From: Pseudidiomarina insulisalsae
Lineage (GTDB): Bacteria > Pseudomonadota > Gammaproteobacteria > Enterobacterales > Alteromonadaceae
NCBI RefSeq assembly: GCF_003987065.1
Contig: NZ_PIPY01000002.1
Coordinates: 62,001 to 126,000 of the forward strand
Length of the DNA: 64,000 nt
Direction: 5' to 3'
The notes under the pieces were generated by a model, which saw only the letters and a program-made list of their open reading frames with translations, was not told the origin of the DNA and made no database searches. Positions 47,294 through 56,576 of this stretch are shown piece by piece (positions within the stretch are counted from its first letter, which is position 1; every line of letters starts with the position of its first letter). The translations under genes and the position numbers were made by a program.

Positions 47294-48274
47294 TTAATGG
47301 GGTTCAATAGCACTGACATGTTTTCTTACAGCTATATACGAACCGACCAATCCCAGACCTATCGCCAGGCCCCAGACGACGCCCATTTCAGCTAAATTCA
47401 GTCCGCTTAAACGAAATTGACTGGCATAAAGATCAGCAATGTCTGCCACCGCATCGCTTAACCACCATAGTAACAGTGCCGTCGCCAACCAGGTAATGAT
47501 ACCGCCAACCAGACCGTACCATAAGCCGGTGTAGAGAAACGGCCGCTGAATATAGGCGTCGGTCGCGCCAACCAGCTTCATCACCATAATCTCATCGCGT
47601 TTACTGCTGATATTCAGGCGGATGGTGTTACCGACAATCAAAACGACAGCAATACACAGTAACAGTGCCAGCCCCAGGAAGCCGTCCCGGATCAGCTGCA
47701 CAATCGCCTGAAAACGTTGTAACCAGCCAAGATCCAGCCGTGCCTCATCAACCTCCCGTTCCTGCGCCAACTGCTGCTGCAGTTGTTCGGCCGCGGCCGG
47801 GCCACGGTGTCCTGCGGCGGGGGTTACCAGCAACACATCGGGCAGCGGATTTTCGGCCAGCGTATCTAGAGCTTCGCCGAAACCAGAACGTTCACGAAAT
47901 TCAGCCAGCCCCGCTTCTTTATCGATAAGCTCGACTTGCGCAACGGCTTCAGACAGCTGCAGCCGGCGACTGAAGGTAGCAACCTCTTGCTCGCTCAGCC
48001 CCTGCTTAAGAAACAGAGTGATTTCCGACGCCTGTTGAAAGTTGGCGCCGACGGCATCGGTGTTTTTGACAATCACATAGAGGGTTGCCGGCAAGGTCAG
48101 GCTCAGGCCCAGAACCGCCATGGTCATCAGTGACGCAAACGGATAGCGCGCCAGCTCACCAAGACTGCCGATACATTGCTGCGCATGGTGCAGCCAGAAA
48201 GTAACGAAACGGCGCCAGGCGGAAATTCTGACCTGCTTGGCGCCCTGCTGGCGGCCACGGAATAACACACTCAT
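47294..48274 (-). CDS. ftsX: Cell division protein FtsX (permease subunit of FtsEX)
   Basis: Four-helix inner-membrane protein of 326 aa forming the FtsEX complex, which recruits and activates EnvC at the septum. First helix near 50-70 (FASLMTMAVLGLSLTLPATL), a periplasmic loop of ~100 residues that would contact EnvC, then helices at about 195-215, 250-272 and 295-315. The conserved segment EIMVMKLVGATDAYIQRPFL is typical. Its start overlaps ftsE by 4 bp. Confidence 0.95.
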   Translation of the reverse strand: MSVLFRGRQQGAKQVRISAWRRFVTFWLHHAQQCIGSLGELARYPFASLMTMAVLGLSLTLPATLYVIVKNTDAVGANFQQASEITLFLKQGLSEQEVATFSRRLQLSEAVAQVELIDKEAGLAEFRERSGFGEALDTLAENPLPDVLLVTPAAGHRGPAAAEQLQQQLAQEREVDEARLDLGWLQRFQAIVQLIRDGFLGLALLLCIAVVLIVGNTIRLNISSKRDEIMVMKLVGATDAYIQRPFLYTGLWYGLVGGIITWLATALLLWWLSDAVADIADLYASQFRLSGLNLAEMGVVWGLAIGLGLVGSYIAVRKHVSAIEPH

Positions 48275-48948
48275 GCTGTGACCTCCGCCAGACCGTCATC
48301 AATCATACGGCCGTCTTTTAACGTCAGGGTGCGGTAGCGCATGCGTGCAATCAGGCTTAAGTCGTGGGTTGCAATCAGCACCGAAACACCGACCCGGTTG
48401 AAGTCTTCAAACAGCTTGATAATTTCGGCAGAGAGTTTGGGATCAAGATTCCCGGTCGGTTCATCGGCCAGCAGTAACGGCGGCTTGTTGACCACGGCGC
48501 GGGCAATACCCACGCGTTGCTGCTCGCCCCCCGAGAGCATCATCGGATAGTGCCTTACTTTGTCCAGCAAACCGACTTTTTCCAGCGCGGCATGCACCCG
48601 TTTGCGGGCCTCCCCCAGACTGTAGCCTTCAATTAACAGGGGCAAGGCGACATTGTCAAAAACGGTGCGGTCCATCAGCAGCCGGTGATCCTGAAAAATC
48701 ATGCCGATGTCACGCCGCGCATAGGCAATCTGTTTACGTTTAATACGCTTCAGGTCATGACCGTTAATCAGCACGCGTCCCGCGGTCGGACGTTCCATTA
48801 AACTAATGAGCTTAAGTACAGTACTTTTACCGGCGCCGGAATGGCCGGTTAGAAAGGCCATTTCGCCCGGCTCAATGGCAAAGCTGACATTCTTTAAAGC
48901 CTGAAAGCCGCCCGGATAGGCTTTACTGACCTGCTCAAATTTAATCAT
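48271..48948 (-). CDS. ftsE: Cell division ATP-binding protein FtsE
   Basis: ABC ATPase of 225 aa partnering FtsX. Walker A GHSGAGKST (35-43), signature LSGGEQQRVGIARA and Walker B LLLADEPTGNLDP are intact. Middle gene of ftsY-ftsE-ftsX, overlapping both neighbours by 4 bp, so the three are translated as a unit. Confidence 0.97.
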   Translation of the reverse strand: MIKFEQVSKAYPGGFQALKNVSFAIEPGEMAFLTGHSGAGKSTVLKLISLMERPTAGRVLINGHDLKRIKRKQIAYARRDIGMIFQDHRLLMDRTVFDNVALPLLIEGYSLGEARKRVHAALEKVGLLDKVRHYPMMLSGGEQQRVGIARAVVNKPPLLLADEPTGNLDPKLSAEIIKLFEDFNRVGVSVLIATHDLSLIARMRYRTLTLKDGRMIDDGLAEVTA

Positions 48949-50189
48949 TCCGCTTGCGGCTCCTCAATGGCCTTCTGAAATAATGCCTGGACAAAAGGCT
49001 CGGCGGCAAATGGCCGCAAATCGTCAATGCCCTCGCCGACGCCAATGTAGCGAATAGGCAGCTTAAACTGATCAGCAATGGCGAAAATGACGCCGCCTTT
49101 GGCGGTGCCGTCCAATTTAGTCAGGGTAATACCGCTCACTCCGACCGCTTCGGTGAACAGCTTGGCCTGGCTAATCGCATTTTGCCCAGTTCCGGCATCC
49201 AGGGTCAACATCACTTCGTGAGGTGCGCTCTCATCAAGCTTTTTCATTACCCGCACCACTTTCTTCAGCTCATCCATCAAGTGCGCTTTGTTCTGTAATC
49301 GTCCGGCGGTGTCGGCAATCAGTACGTCAACATTACGGGCTTTTGCTGCAGCCACGGCGTCATAGATAACCGACGCACTGTCGGCACCGGTATGCTGGGC
49401 AATGACCGGAATCTCGTTGCGCTCGCCCCAGACCTGTAACTGCTCGACCGCGGCAGCGCGGAAGGTATCACCCGCCGCCAGCATCACTGACTTGCCCTGA
49501 CGCTTAAATTGTTGTGCCAGCTTACCGATGGTGGTGGTTTTACCGACACCATTCACGCCAACCATCAGAATAACGAACGGCCCTTCCTGCTGTTGCGGAA
49601 GTTCAAGCGGCTGCTCAACCTCCTGCAGAATTTCAACCATATTGTCCTGTAACAGCTGATACAGTTTTTCCGCATCTTTTAATTGCCGGCGGTCCGCCTG
49701 CTCGGTGAGTCGCTCAACAATGCGCATGGTCGTGGGCACGCCGATATCAGCAGTGAGCAACTGTGTTTCGAGTTCTTCGAACAGATCATCGTCAATTTTC
49801 TTGTCTTTGAATACGCCCCACAGGCCGTCACCGATGGCAGTGGAGGTCTTTTTCAGGCCACGGGTCAAACGTTGCCACAGTCCCGGTTTTGCCTGCTCTT
49901 GCGGAGCTTTTGCAACTTGCGGAGCTGGTTCTGGCTCCGGTTCTGGCTCCGGCTCGGCGGGGGTCTGCTGGGCCTGGCTTTCGGCGGTCACCTGCGCACA
50001 AATTTCCGCGGCATCAGGCGCAACAACTTCAGCGACAGATGGGCGCTCTTCTTGAGCTTCTTCTTGAACGTCTTCTTGTTGCTCTTGTTGTTGCTCTTCT
50101 TGTTGCTCTTGTTGTTCACTATCCTGCTGTTGCTCTTCCTTTGCTTCGTCTTTTTTAAAGAGCCGCGAAAAAAATGATCCTTTAGCCAT
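48945..50189 (-). CDS. ftsY: Signal recognition particle receptor FtsY
   Basis: Membrane-associated GTPase that receives ribosome-SRP complexes for co-translational insertion. 414 aa. Residues ~15-100 are an acidic A domain of unusual composition, almost only Gln and Glu at 18-48 and a PEPEPEP run at 80-88. The N domain begins near 105; G motifs are GVNGVGKTTT (211-220), DTAGR and TKLDGTAKGG. First gene of ftsYEX; divergent from rsmD. Confidence 0.97.
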   Translation of the reverse strand: MAKGSFFSRLFKKDEAKEEQQQDSEQQEQQEEQQQEQQEDVQEEAQEERPSVAEVVAPDAAEICAQVTAESQAQQTPAEPEPEPEPEPAPQVAKAPQEQAKPGLWQRLTRGLKKTSTAIGDGLWGVFKDKKIDDDLFEELETQLLTADIGVPTTMRIVERLTEQADRRQLKDAEKLYQLLQDNMVEILQEVEQPLELPQQQEGPFVILMVGVNGVGKTTTIGKLAQQFKRQGKSVMLAAGDTFRAAAVEQLQVWGERNEIPVIAQHTGADSASVIYDAVAAAKARNVDVLIADTAGRLQNKAHLMDELKKVVRVMKKLDESAPHEVMLTLDAGTGQNAISQAKLFTEAVGVSGITLTKLDGTAKGGVIFAIADQFKLPIRYIGVGEGIDDLRPFAAEPFVQALFQKAIEEPQAE

Positions 50190-50312
50190 GCCTTGTTTAC
50201 CTTTGGAAGTTCACTGCGAGTCAGTTTACAATGGCGCCAGTTTAACACGTACGCTGGCCGACGGCACCTGCGCTTGCCGCTCGCGACAGTCTGAATTGAG
50301 GGCTACTTTAGC

Positions 50313-50948
50313 ATGCGACGGCAGGCACACAAGCAGAAAAAAGTACCACGCCAGGGCACGAGCCAGTTACGCATTATTGGTGGCACCCTGCGCGGCCGCA
50401 AACTGGCCATTGCCGATTTGCCAGGCTTGCGCCCCACTACGGATCGGGTGCGGGAGACCTTATTCAACTGGCTGCAATTTGACATTGCCGGCCAGCGTTG
50501 TCTGGACCTGTTTGCCGGTACCGGCGCGTTGGGCTTTGAGGCACTGTCACGAGGCGCTGCTGAAGTTATAATGCTGGAGCAACAGCAAGCAGCAGTGAAT
50601 ATGCTGCGCCAACATGCCCAGCAGCTGAACCCGCAATGCCAGGGCACGCTGGAAGTGGTGCCCGCAGATGCACTGCGTTACTTACAGAGCCCTGCAGCAA
50701 AACCATTTGATATTGTCTTCGTTGACCCGCCCTTTCGCAGTGACCTGGCCACCCGCAGTTGCCAGTTACTCAATGACAAAGGCTATCTCGCCGCTGGGGG
50801 CTGGGTCTATCTTGAAACAGAAAAAGAGTGGCCCCTTACAGTGCCCGAAAACTGGTCGTTGGCGCGAGAAAAAATAGCCGGCCAGGTTTGTTATCGACTC
50901 TTTCAGGTGAGCGAGGCTCACCCGCAATCACATGAGGCTTCATCATGA
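50313..50948 (+). CDS. rsmD: 16S rRNA (guanine(966)-N(2))-methyltransferase
   Basis: SAM-dependent methylation of G966 in 16S rRNA. 211 aa. RIIGGTLRGRKL and GLRPTTDRVRETLFNWL are family hallmarks; SAM binds at DLFAGTGALGFEAL and the N6/N2-methylase motif is DPPF. Divergent from ftsY, as in E. coli; the stop overlaps the next start by 4 bp. Confidence 0.96.
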   Translation: MRRQAHKQKKVPRQGTSQLRIIGGTLRGRKLAIADLPGLRPTTDRVRETLFNWLQFDIAGQRCLDLFAGTGALGFEALSRGAAEVIMLEQQQAAVNMLRQHAQQLNPQCQGTLEVVPADALRYLQSPAAKPFDIVFVDPPFRSDLATRSCQLLNDKGYLAAGGWVYLETEKEWPLTVPENWSLAREKIAGQVCYRLFQVSEAHPQSHEASS

Positions 50949-51226
50949 GTGCATTAGTTTGGGTAGGGCGCTTCGTCTTTGCCATTATCTGGGGTGCCAT
51001 GCTGGCCAACCTGGTCTGGCCGTTTCCGGGTAAAGGCTTTGCCTTGTTCTTGATTTTATTATTTATTCTGATTGCGCTGCACTTATTGCAGCTGATGATG
51101 TTCGCCACTGTCTACCGTGAGCATATTCAGTGGCGACGAGGCGATTACTGGCAAATTCTGTTGTTTGGGGTCATCGGCTGGCTGGCGATTGTGCAAGCGC
51201 AGCCACAGCGCAAAGCACAGTCTTAG
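50945..51226 (+). CDS. DUF1145 membrane protein (YhhL-like)
   Basis: 93-aa protein with three hydrophobic helices (about 5-25, 33-53, 70-85), joined by WPFPGKG and a basic YREHIQWRRGDYW loop. It matches the DUF1145/YhhL family by size, pattern and position after rsmD. Function unknown. Overlaps the 3' end of the DUF416 gene by 4 bp. Confidence 0.85.
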   Translation: MSALVWVGRFVFAIIWGAMLANLVWPFPGKGFALFLILLFILIALHLLQLMMFATVYREHIQWRRGDYWQILLFGVIGWLAIVQAQPQRKAQS

Positions 51227-51840
51227 CTTTCGCTGTCACGCTCCATACCAATATTGGTAATACCTTCGGTCACGACCATTTCCTGCAACTGCCGGACCAT
51301 CGCCTGATTCGGCGTTGCCTGCGTTGCCTGCATGGCTTCCAGAAAGTCAATCAACGCTTGTTGCACTTCAATTTCATAAACCGCCAGCTCATGCTCCCGC
51401 AGCAATTGGCGCCGCGCTTCCGCGTCCATTTCAGCGCCTTCAGTCAACTCCAGGAACTTGGCAACGCCCGCCTGTGACACCTTTGCCACACTCACCAGAT
51501 CGGCGCTGTTAGTATCAATAAAGCCCTGCAACATAATACTGATAGCGGTGCAGGCATCCATTGCCGGGTACACCCCAAGCATATCGTGTCCATGCTCGCT
51601 GGGGGTCACATCGTCGACTTTCTCTTGCCAGCGGGCAAAGTTCACTTTCACCTTTTTGCCCTGCCAGGCCCAGTCCCAACAAGCGTTTAAGGCTCCGCGC
51701 AGCGGTTGCGGGTCACCAAAACCTGTCACCTGGTGGAATAATTCATAATTGGGATACATGCGCTCGCTCAAGTACAAAGCGGCCAGAACCTGATAACCAA
51801 ACTCCAGATCGCGTAGTCGTTGAAAGGTGTTCAGTGCCAA
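51223..51840 (-). CDS. DUF416 (YjaG-family) protein
   Basis: Soluble, mostly helical protein of 205 aa, starting MALNTFQRLRDLEFGYQVLA. Conserved-looking parts are LYLSERMYPNYELF, ALNACWDWAWQGKKVKVNF and YPAMDACTAISIMLQG, which fit the DUF416 family as I know it. No catalytic motif recognised. Ends against the DUF1145 gene; the divergent dehydratase is 130 bp upstream. Confidence 0.85.
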   Translation of the reverse strand: MALNTFQRLRDLEFGYQVLAALYLSERMYPNYELFHQVTGFGDPQPLRGALNACWDWAWQGKKVKVNFARWQEKVDDVTPSEHGHDMLGVYPAMDACTAISIMLQGFIDTNSADLVSVAKVSQAGVAKFLELTEGAEMDAEARRQLLREHELAVYEIEVQQALIDFLEAMQATQATPNQAMVRQLQEMVVTEGITNIGMERDSES

Positions 51841-51973
51841 ATTTCTTATCCTTTTGTTATGCCCTAGCTAAGGCCACACAGTATAGCAACTGGCGGGGAT
51901 TGTATCGTGCTATTTTCGCCAGTACACTCGCTCAGTATCATTGTTCTTGTTTTTACTGATGAGTAAATTATCC

Positions 51974-52903
51974 ATGTCTGACGTTGTTGCTGATTTTGGT
52001 GCCGTTACTGCCGCCGCTGATCGTATCGCTGCTCGCGCCCTGCGCACGCCGGTCAAACAAAGCGAACGCCTGAATCAGGCATTGGGTTGCCAGGTCTATT
52101 TAAAATGCGAGAACCTGCAACGCAGCGGTTCGTTTAAGTTTCGCGGGGCCTGCAATGCGCTGTTACAGCTTTCACCTGAGCAACGCGCTCAGGGCGTAGT
52201 GACAGTATCATCGGGTAACCATGGCGCTGCGCTGGCCGCCGCCGGACAATTACTCGGCGTGCAGGTCACGGTCGGCGTCGCGAACAATGCGTCACCAGTA
52301 AAACGCAGCAATATGCTCAAACATGGCGCCAGAATCATACCCATCGAGCCGGGCATGGCAGCACGCGAAGCCTTTCTTGCGGGGCAACAGGCGCAGAACG
52401 CCATTATCATCCCGCCTTATGATCACCCCGATATTATTGCCGGTCAGGGCTCGGCGGCACTGCAGTTGCTCGAGGAATATCCTCAATTATGGGGGGTGGT
52501 AACGCCGCTGGGGGGCGGTGGTTTATTAAGTGGCAGCGCGCTGGTGGCCGAACATTACGGCGCGTTCTGTTACGGCATAGAGCCCGAACTTGCCAGCGAC
52601 GGCAAACAGTCCCTGATCAAGGGTGAAATACAACCTGCGATGCCACCCACCAGCATTTGCGATGGCCTGCTCACCAGTCTGGGCAAGCATACCTTCGCCA
52701 TTATCAAAGAAAAGGTAAGTGATATTTTAGTGGTGAGCGATGCGCAGGTAACAGCGGCGCAGGAACTGGTCGAAGCGACCACGGGCATGTGGATTGAACC
52801 GAGTTCCGCTACCGTCATTGCCGCCTTACAACGCTACCCGGAGCTGTTCTGCGACAAATCCGTCGGCGTCATCCTCTCCGGCGGCAACGCAGCTCTTCGC
52901 TAA
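51974..52903 (+). CDS. PLP-dependent threonine/serine dehydratase (or serine racemase)
   Basis: Fold-type II PLP enzyme of about 309 aa. PLP lysine Lys55 is in SGSFKFRGA; the cofactor phosphate loop is GGGGLLSG and the substrate loop [10 protein letters not shown]. No regulatory ACT domain follows, so it is like catabolic threonine dehydratase, threo-3-hydroxyaspartate ammonia-lyase or serine racemase; sequence alone does not decide. Starts at 51959 or 51974 are possible, neither with a strong ribosome site. The stop overlaps the convergent VOC gene by 4 bp. Confidence 0.85.
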   Translation: MSDVVADFGAVTAAADRIAARALRTPVKQSERLNQALGCQVYLKCENLQRSGSFKFRGACNALLQLSPEQRAQGVVTVSSGNHGAALAAAGQLLGVQVTVGVANNASPVKRSNMLKHGARIIPIEPGMAAREAFLAGQQAQNAIIIPPYDHPDIIAGQGSAALQLLEEYPQLWGVVTPLGGGGLLSGSALVAEHYGAFCYGIEPELASDGKQSLIKGEIQPAMPPTSICDGLLTSLGKHTFAIIKEKVSDILVVSDAQVTAAQELVEATTGMWIEPSSATVIAALQRYPELFCDKSVGVILSGGNAALR

Positions 52904-53334
52904 CTAGCGAAGAGCTGATTCAAGTCGGCAAAAGCTTTGAATTCCAACGCATTACCGCTGAAATCATAGAAAAACATCGTCGCCTGCTCACCTGGCTTGC
53001 CTGCAAACCGAATGTGCGGCTCAATGACAAACTCAATACCCGCCGCAGCGACACGATCAGCCAGTGCGCGCCAGTCTTCCATGGTGAGTACCACACCAAA
53101 ATGCGGTACCGGCACGGCATGACCGTCAACAGGGTTATGGTGGGCGACCCCGGTCTGTTCCGGAGCAAGATGGGTCACTAACTGATGGCCATAAAAATTC
53201 CAGTCGACCCACTCCTCAGCAGAGCGTCCTTCACTGCAGCCCAAAATGCTGCCGTAAAACTCGCGGGCACGTGAAATGTTGTCGACAGGAATTGCCAGAT
53301 GAAAAGGTCGTACTGCTGAATTGCCTGAACTCAT
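52900..53334 (-). CDS. VOC-superfamily (glyoxalase-like) protein
   Basis: 144-aa protein with the paired beta-alpha-beta-beta-beta layout of vicinal oxygen chelate proteins. Likely metal ligands are His12 (RPFHLAIPV), a second His in PHFGVVL and the Glu in NALEFKAF. The N terminus ([20 protein letters not shown]) is typical. The fold covers glyoxalases, dioxygenases and resistance proteins, so the substrate is open. It is 12 bp downstream of a small membrane protein gene. Confidence 0.85.
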   Translation of the reverse strand: MSSGNSAVRPFHLAIPVDNISRAREFYGSILGCSEGRSAEEWVDWNFYGHQLVTHLAPEQTGVAHHNPVDGHAVPVPHFGVVLTMEDWRALADRVAAAGIEFVIEPHIRFAGKPGEQATMFFYDFSGNALEFKAFADLNQLFAS

Positions 53335-53346
53335 GGTGGTCTATCT

Positions 53347-53556
53347 CTAGTGTTTGAGTGTCATCACGGCTGCCGGGCGACGCCACATACGCACGCCCAC
53401 GGCAACCAATAGCAACATCCAATTGACGGGTGGAATCATTCCACACATTAGTACGGCAAGCATACTCCACAATGGCTGACGGTGGTGTTGCCCCACCAGC
53501 ACATAAAACAACAATGCCGCCACTAAACCTTGTAATAAAAGAAGGCTAAGAGGCAT
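53347..53556 (-). CDS. Small hypothetical membrane protein
   Basis: 69 aa with two to three hydrophobic segments (about 2-22, 30-40 and 46-58) and a basic end (RMWRRPAAVMTLKH). I do not recognise the family. It precedes the VOC gene by 12 bp on the same strand, giving a plausible two-gene unit. No strong ribosome site is seen (GGATAACCT region before the ATG), so it could be spurious, although the membrane pattern supports it. Confidence 0.5.
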   Translation of the reverse strand: MPLSLLLLQGLVAALLFYVLVGQHHRQPLWSMLAVLMCGMIPPVNWMLLLVAVGVRMWRRPAAVMTLKH

Positions 53557-53649
53557 AGGATAACCCTTGTTTAGTTCTCTGTTTTAATTGTCGGATTAGC
53601 CTACCGTAACTTCATGCAATTGTAAAAAAATGTAAATGACCCTTGAAGA

Positions 53650-54813
53650 TCAAGCGTTTAACGCCTGATCCAGATCAGCGATCAAGTCATCCACATCTTC
53701 AATACCGACCGAAATACGGACGAAATTATCTAAGATGCCTAACTTTTCGCGGTTCTCTTTTGGAATCGAAGCATGGGTCATAATGGCTGGATGCTCGATC
53801 AAGCTTTCCACCCCACCGAGGCTCTCGGCCAGGGCAAAAATCTCAACGCTTTCCAGGAAGCGACGCGCTTTTTCGATGTCGCCTTTCAGCAAAATCGAAA
53901 TCATGCCACCAAAGCCTGACATCTGGCGTTTTGCCAGCTCGTGCTGAGAATGGCTGCTGAGCCCAGGGAAAATGACTTTTTCAACTTGGGGATGCTGTTC
54001 CAGCCACTTGGCAATGGTCATTGCTGCTTCATTATGTGCTTTCATACGCAGCGCCAGTGTTTTCAAGCCGCGCAGCGCAAGGTAGCTGTCAAATGGCCCG
54101 GCGACAGCACCGACTGAGTTCTGCAAAAAGGCCATTTGCTCGGCCAGTTCCTCATTATCACCCACCACAGCAACGCCGCCGACCATATCGGAGTGACCGT
54201 TCAGGTACTTGGTGGCCGAGTGCATGACAATGTCGGCACCCATTTCCAGCGGACGCTGGTTATAAGGCGTGGCAAAAGTGTTATCCACCACAACGATAAT
54301 ATTGCGATCTTTGGCGAGCTTCACAATCGCCTCAATATCCACCAGCTTGAGCATCGGGTTACTTGGCGTTTCAACCCAGATCATGCGGGTTTTGTCGGTA
54401 ATGGCGTCGGCCACCGCGTCAATATCGCTTAAATCAACGTAGGAAAACTCAAGTCCGGCAGAGCGACCGCGTACTTTATCAAACAAGCGGAAGGTACCGC
54501 CGTACAGATCGTCCATTGCTACAACATGGTCACCACTGTCTAACAGCTCCATAATGGTCGACGTAGCGGCCATTCCCGAGCCAAAGGCAAAACCACGGCT
54601 ACCGCCTTCAAGGCTGGCGATACCCCGCTCCCAGGCAAATCGCGTTGGGTTGTGCGAGCGCGAGTATTCAAAGCCTTTGTGGACACCCGGGCTTTCCTGA
54701 ATATAGGTCGAGCTGGTGAAAATAGGTGGCATCACCGCACCGGTTGCCGGCTCGGGTGACTGCCCGCCATGAATCGTTTTGGTTGCGAATTTCATTTTCT
54801 TAGCGTCTGCCAT
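53650..54813 (-). CDS. Cystathionine gamma-lyase/gamma-synthase family PLP enzyme
   Basis: Fold-type I PLP enzyme of 387 aa. The cofactor lysine is Lys202 in MHSATKYLNGHSD; FGSGMAATST and VDNTFATPYNQRPLEMGAD are family blocks. It lies 3 bp downstream of a cystathionine beta-synthase-like gene, so it most likely acts as the lyase of reverse transsulfuration, releasing cysteine, 2-oxobutyrate and ammonia. The gamma-synthase (MetB) reaction cannot be excluded because the two activities share these motifs. Confidence 0.88.
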   Translation of the reverse strand: MADAKKMKFATKTIHGGQSPEPATGAVMPPIFTSSTYIQESPGVHKGFEYSRSHNPTRFAWERGIASLEGGSRGFAFGSGMAATSTIMELLDSGDHVVAMDDLYGGTFRLFDKVRGRSAGLEFSYVDLSDIDAVADAITDKTRMIWVETPSNPMLKLVDIEAIVKLAKDRNIIVVVDNTFATPYNQRPLEMGADIVMHSATKYLNGHSDMVGGVAVVGDNEELAEQMAFLQNSVGAVAGPFDSYLALRGLKTLALRMKAHNEAAMTIAKWLEQHPQVEKVIFPGLSSHSQHELAKRQMSGFGGMISILLKGDIEKARRFLESVEIFALAESLGGVESLIEHPAIMTHASIPKENREKLGILDNFVRISVGIEDVDDLIADLDQALNA

Positions 54814-54816
54814 GAC

Positions 54817-55788
54817 TTACTCCTCCAGCAGATTCTGAGCGGCCATCCACTCATCGTTATAAAGTTTTGACAGGTAACGGTTGCCGGTGTCACAGGCCAG
54901 CGTTACCACGCGTTTCGGTTCAGTTTGCTCGCGGCAATAGCGCAGCGCTGCCGCAATCAGGGTGCCACTCGACGACCCCACCATGACGCCTTCTTTGACC
55001 AGCAGTTCCCGTGCCGTATGGAAGGCCTCTTTGTCAGAAATTGCGTACGCTTTATTGGCAAGATCAATGTCACAAATATCAGGAATAAAGTCTTCACCGA
55101 TACCTTCAACCAGCCAGCTGCCTGCTTCGACTTTCTCGTTACGGTTTACCAAAGGTTCCAGAATAGAGCCATCCGGATCGGCCAGTACCAGATCGATATC
55201 AGCTTGCTGCTCGCGCAGATAACGTCCCACACCCGAGAGCGTACCGCCAGAGCCGACGCCACAGACGAAAGCGTCCAGGTTGCCTTCCATCTGATTCCAG
55301 ATCTCCGGACCCGTGGTTTCATAATGCGCGGTCACGTTCGCTTCATTGGCAAACTGGTTCACGTAAAAGTAGCCATTTTGTTCGGCAAGGCGCGCGGCCA
55401 TGTCCTGATAATACTCCGGATGACCTTTTTGCACGTCAGAACGGGTACGCACAACATCGGCACCCATAGCTTTAAGGTTATTGACCTTTTCCGCAGACAT
55501 TTTATCGGGCATGACGATTTTCAACGGATAGCCTTTACTGGCTGCGACCAGCGCCAGCCCCAGGCCGGTGTTACCAGCGGTTGCTTCAATAATCGTCATA
55601 CCGGGTTTGAGCTTGCCTTGCTGCTCAGCAACTTCAATCATCTTCACGGCAATACGATCTTTAATCGAACCGCCCGGGTTCATCAGTTCCAGCTTTAAAT
55701 AAAGCTCACACGGACCTGTGTCCATATTGCTGACTTTGACCATCGGCGTGTTGCCAATCATTTCCAGTACGTTTTGATAAACTCGCAT
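54817..55788 (-). CDS. Cystathionine beta-synthase-like / cysteine synthase family enzyme
   Basis: PLP fold-type II enzyme of 323 aa. The PLP lysine is Lys43 (NPGGSIKDRIA), the phosphate loop GSGGTLSG, and the asparagine loop EATAGNTG. The stretch MPDKMSAEKVNNLKAMGADVV and the C-terminal YNDEWM are more like cystathionine beta-synthase than O-acetylserine sulfhydrylase. It lacks the CBS regulatory domains found in animal enzymes. With the next gene it forms a serine plus homocysteine to cysteine route. Confidence 0.87.
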   Translation of the reverse strand: MRVYQNVLEMIGNTPMVKVSNMDTGPCELYLKLELMNPGGSIKDRIAVKMIEVAEQQGKLKPGMTIIEATAGNTGLGLALVAASKGYPLKIVMPDKMSAEKVNNLKAMGADVVRTRSDVQKGHPEYYQDMAARLAEQNGYFYVNQFANEANVTAHYETTGPEIWNQMEGNLDAFVCGVGSGGTLSGVGRYLREQQADIDLVLADPDGSILEPLVNRNEKVEAGSWLVEGIGEDFIPDICDIDLANKAYAISDKEAFHTARELLVKEGVMVGSSSGTLIAAALRYCREQTEPKRVVTLACDTGNRYLSKLYNDEWMAAQNLLEE

Positions 55789-55950
55789 GCTGTTTCGTCC
55801 ATTGTCTTTCGAAGTTGTCGCATTATTGCACGAGCGGGCCCTATGATGCCAATTTGTGCCTGTTCGTGCCTCATGCTTTTTGGCATAAGTTATGGCACAT
55901 TAGAACAACTTTCACGACACTGATGCCCTTATCGGCACCAAGGATTCACT

Positions 55951-56556
55951 ATGCACGTACATCGAAGCCGCGCGCAAAAGCTGGGCGCAGCCGCTACCGC
56001 GCTCTTTGCGACATTATTTGTCGCAGCCTGCCAACCTCAGGCGGAGACCCCGCACGATGCCTTTCTGGCAACGTTTAAGCCTTACTGTGGCAATGCTTAT
56101 GCCGCTAACGTCGTCACCGATAATCAACCAAGCGCTGCCTGGCAGCAAGAACTGGTAGTGCATATTCGCGACTGCGAAAAGGATACCATTCGTATGCCTT
56201 TGCATGTGGGTGAGGATCGCTCGCGCACCTGGGTACTGACCCATACCGGACAAGGTATTGATTTCCAGCATATACACCTGCACGAAGATGGCACCCCCGA
56301 TGCGATATCGCCGTACGGCGGTCATACTGCCGCGGCAGGCGCTGCCAACCGGCAGGCATTTCCGGTGGATGAAGCAAGTAAGGCCTTGTTTATCGCAAAT
56401 GGTCTTGATGTTTCGACCGCGAACACCTGGATCATCTCGTTCGACGGCGACACCATGTATTATGAGCTTAGCCGTCCCGGACGCGAATTCGTCGTCGCTG
56501 TCGATCTGTCGCAACCTATTGCTGAACCGCCCGCTGCCTGGGGCTACAACCTGTAA
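55951..56556 (+). CDS. Hypothetical lipoprotein with a histidine-rich core
   Basis: 201 aa. A basic N terminus and hydrophobic stretch end in lipobox FVAAC (Cys27). The mature part has two further cysteines (46 and 74), which could form a disulfide, and a cluster of histidines (98, 107, 109, 111, 125; DFQHIHLHEDG), which might bind a metal. I recognise no named family. It is divergent from the cystathionine enzymes and 20 bp before the threonine aldolase gene on the same strand, possibly co-transcribed. Confidence 0.75.
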   Translation: MHVHRSRAQKLGAAATALFATLFVAACQPQAETPHDAFLATFKPYCGNAYAANVVTDNQPSAAWQQELVVHIRDCEKDTIRMPLHVGEDRSRTWVLTHTGQGIDFQHIHLHEDGTPDAISPYGGHTAAAGAANRQAFPVDEASKALFIANGLDVSTANTWIISFDGDTMYYELSRPGREFVVAVDLSQPIAEPPAAWGYNL

Positions 56557-56576
56557 ATTAATGTGAGGAGTTATCT

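Noticed and set aside
49683-50177. Leu/Phe-rich frame antisense to the start of ftsY, looks like a membrane protein
   Set aside because: The hydrophobic run is simply the complement of the Gln/Glu repeats of FtsY.
53640-53670. Possible terminator hairpin at the end of the cystathionine lyase gene
   Set aside because: The inverted repeat overlaps the last codons and the T-run is about 20 bases away, so it is not a canonical terminator.
54925-55698. Long open frame (257 codons) antisense to the cystathionine beta-synthase-like gene
   Set aside because: It lies entirely opposite a well-supported enzyme gene; its translation has no recognisable motif and it reflects codon bias of the real gene.
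55789-55950. TGTGCC/GGCACA inverted motifs between the CBS-like gene and the lipoprotein gene
   Set aside because: The arms are short and far apart; no known regulator site (for example a MetJ AGACGTCT box) could be matched.
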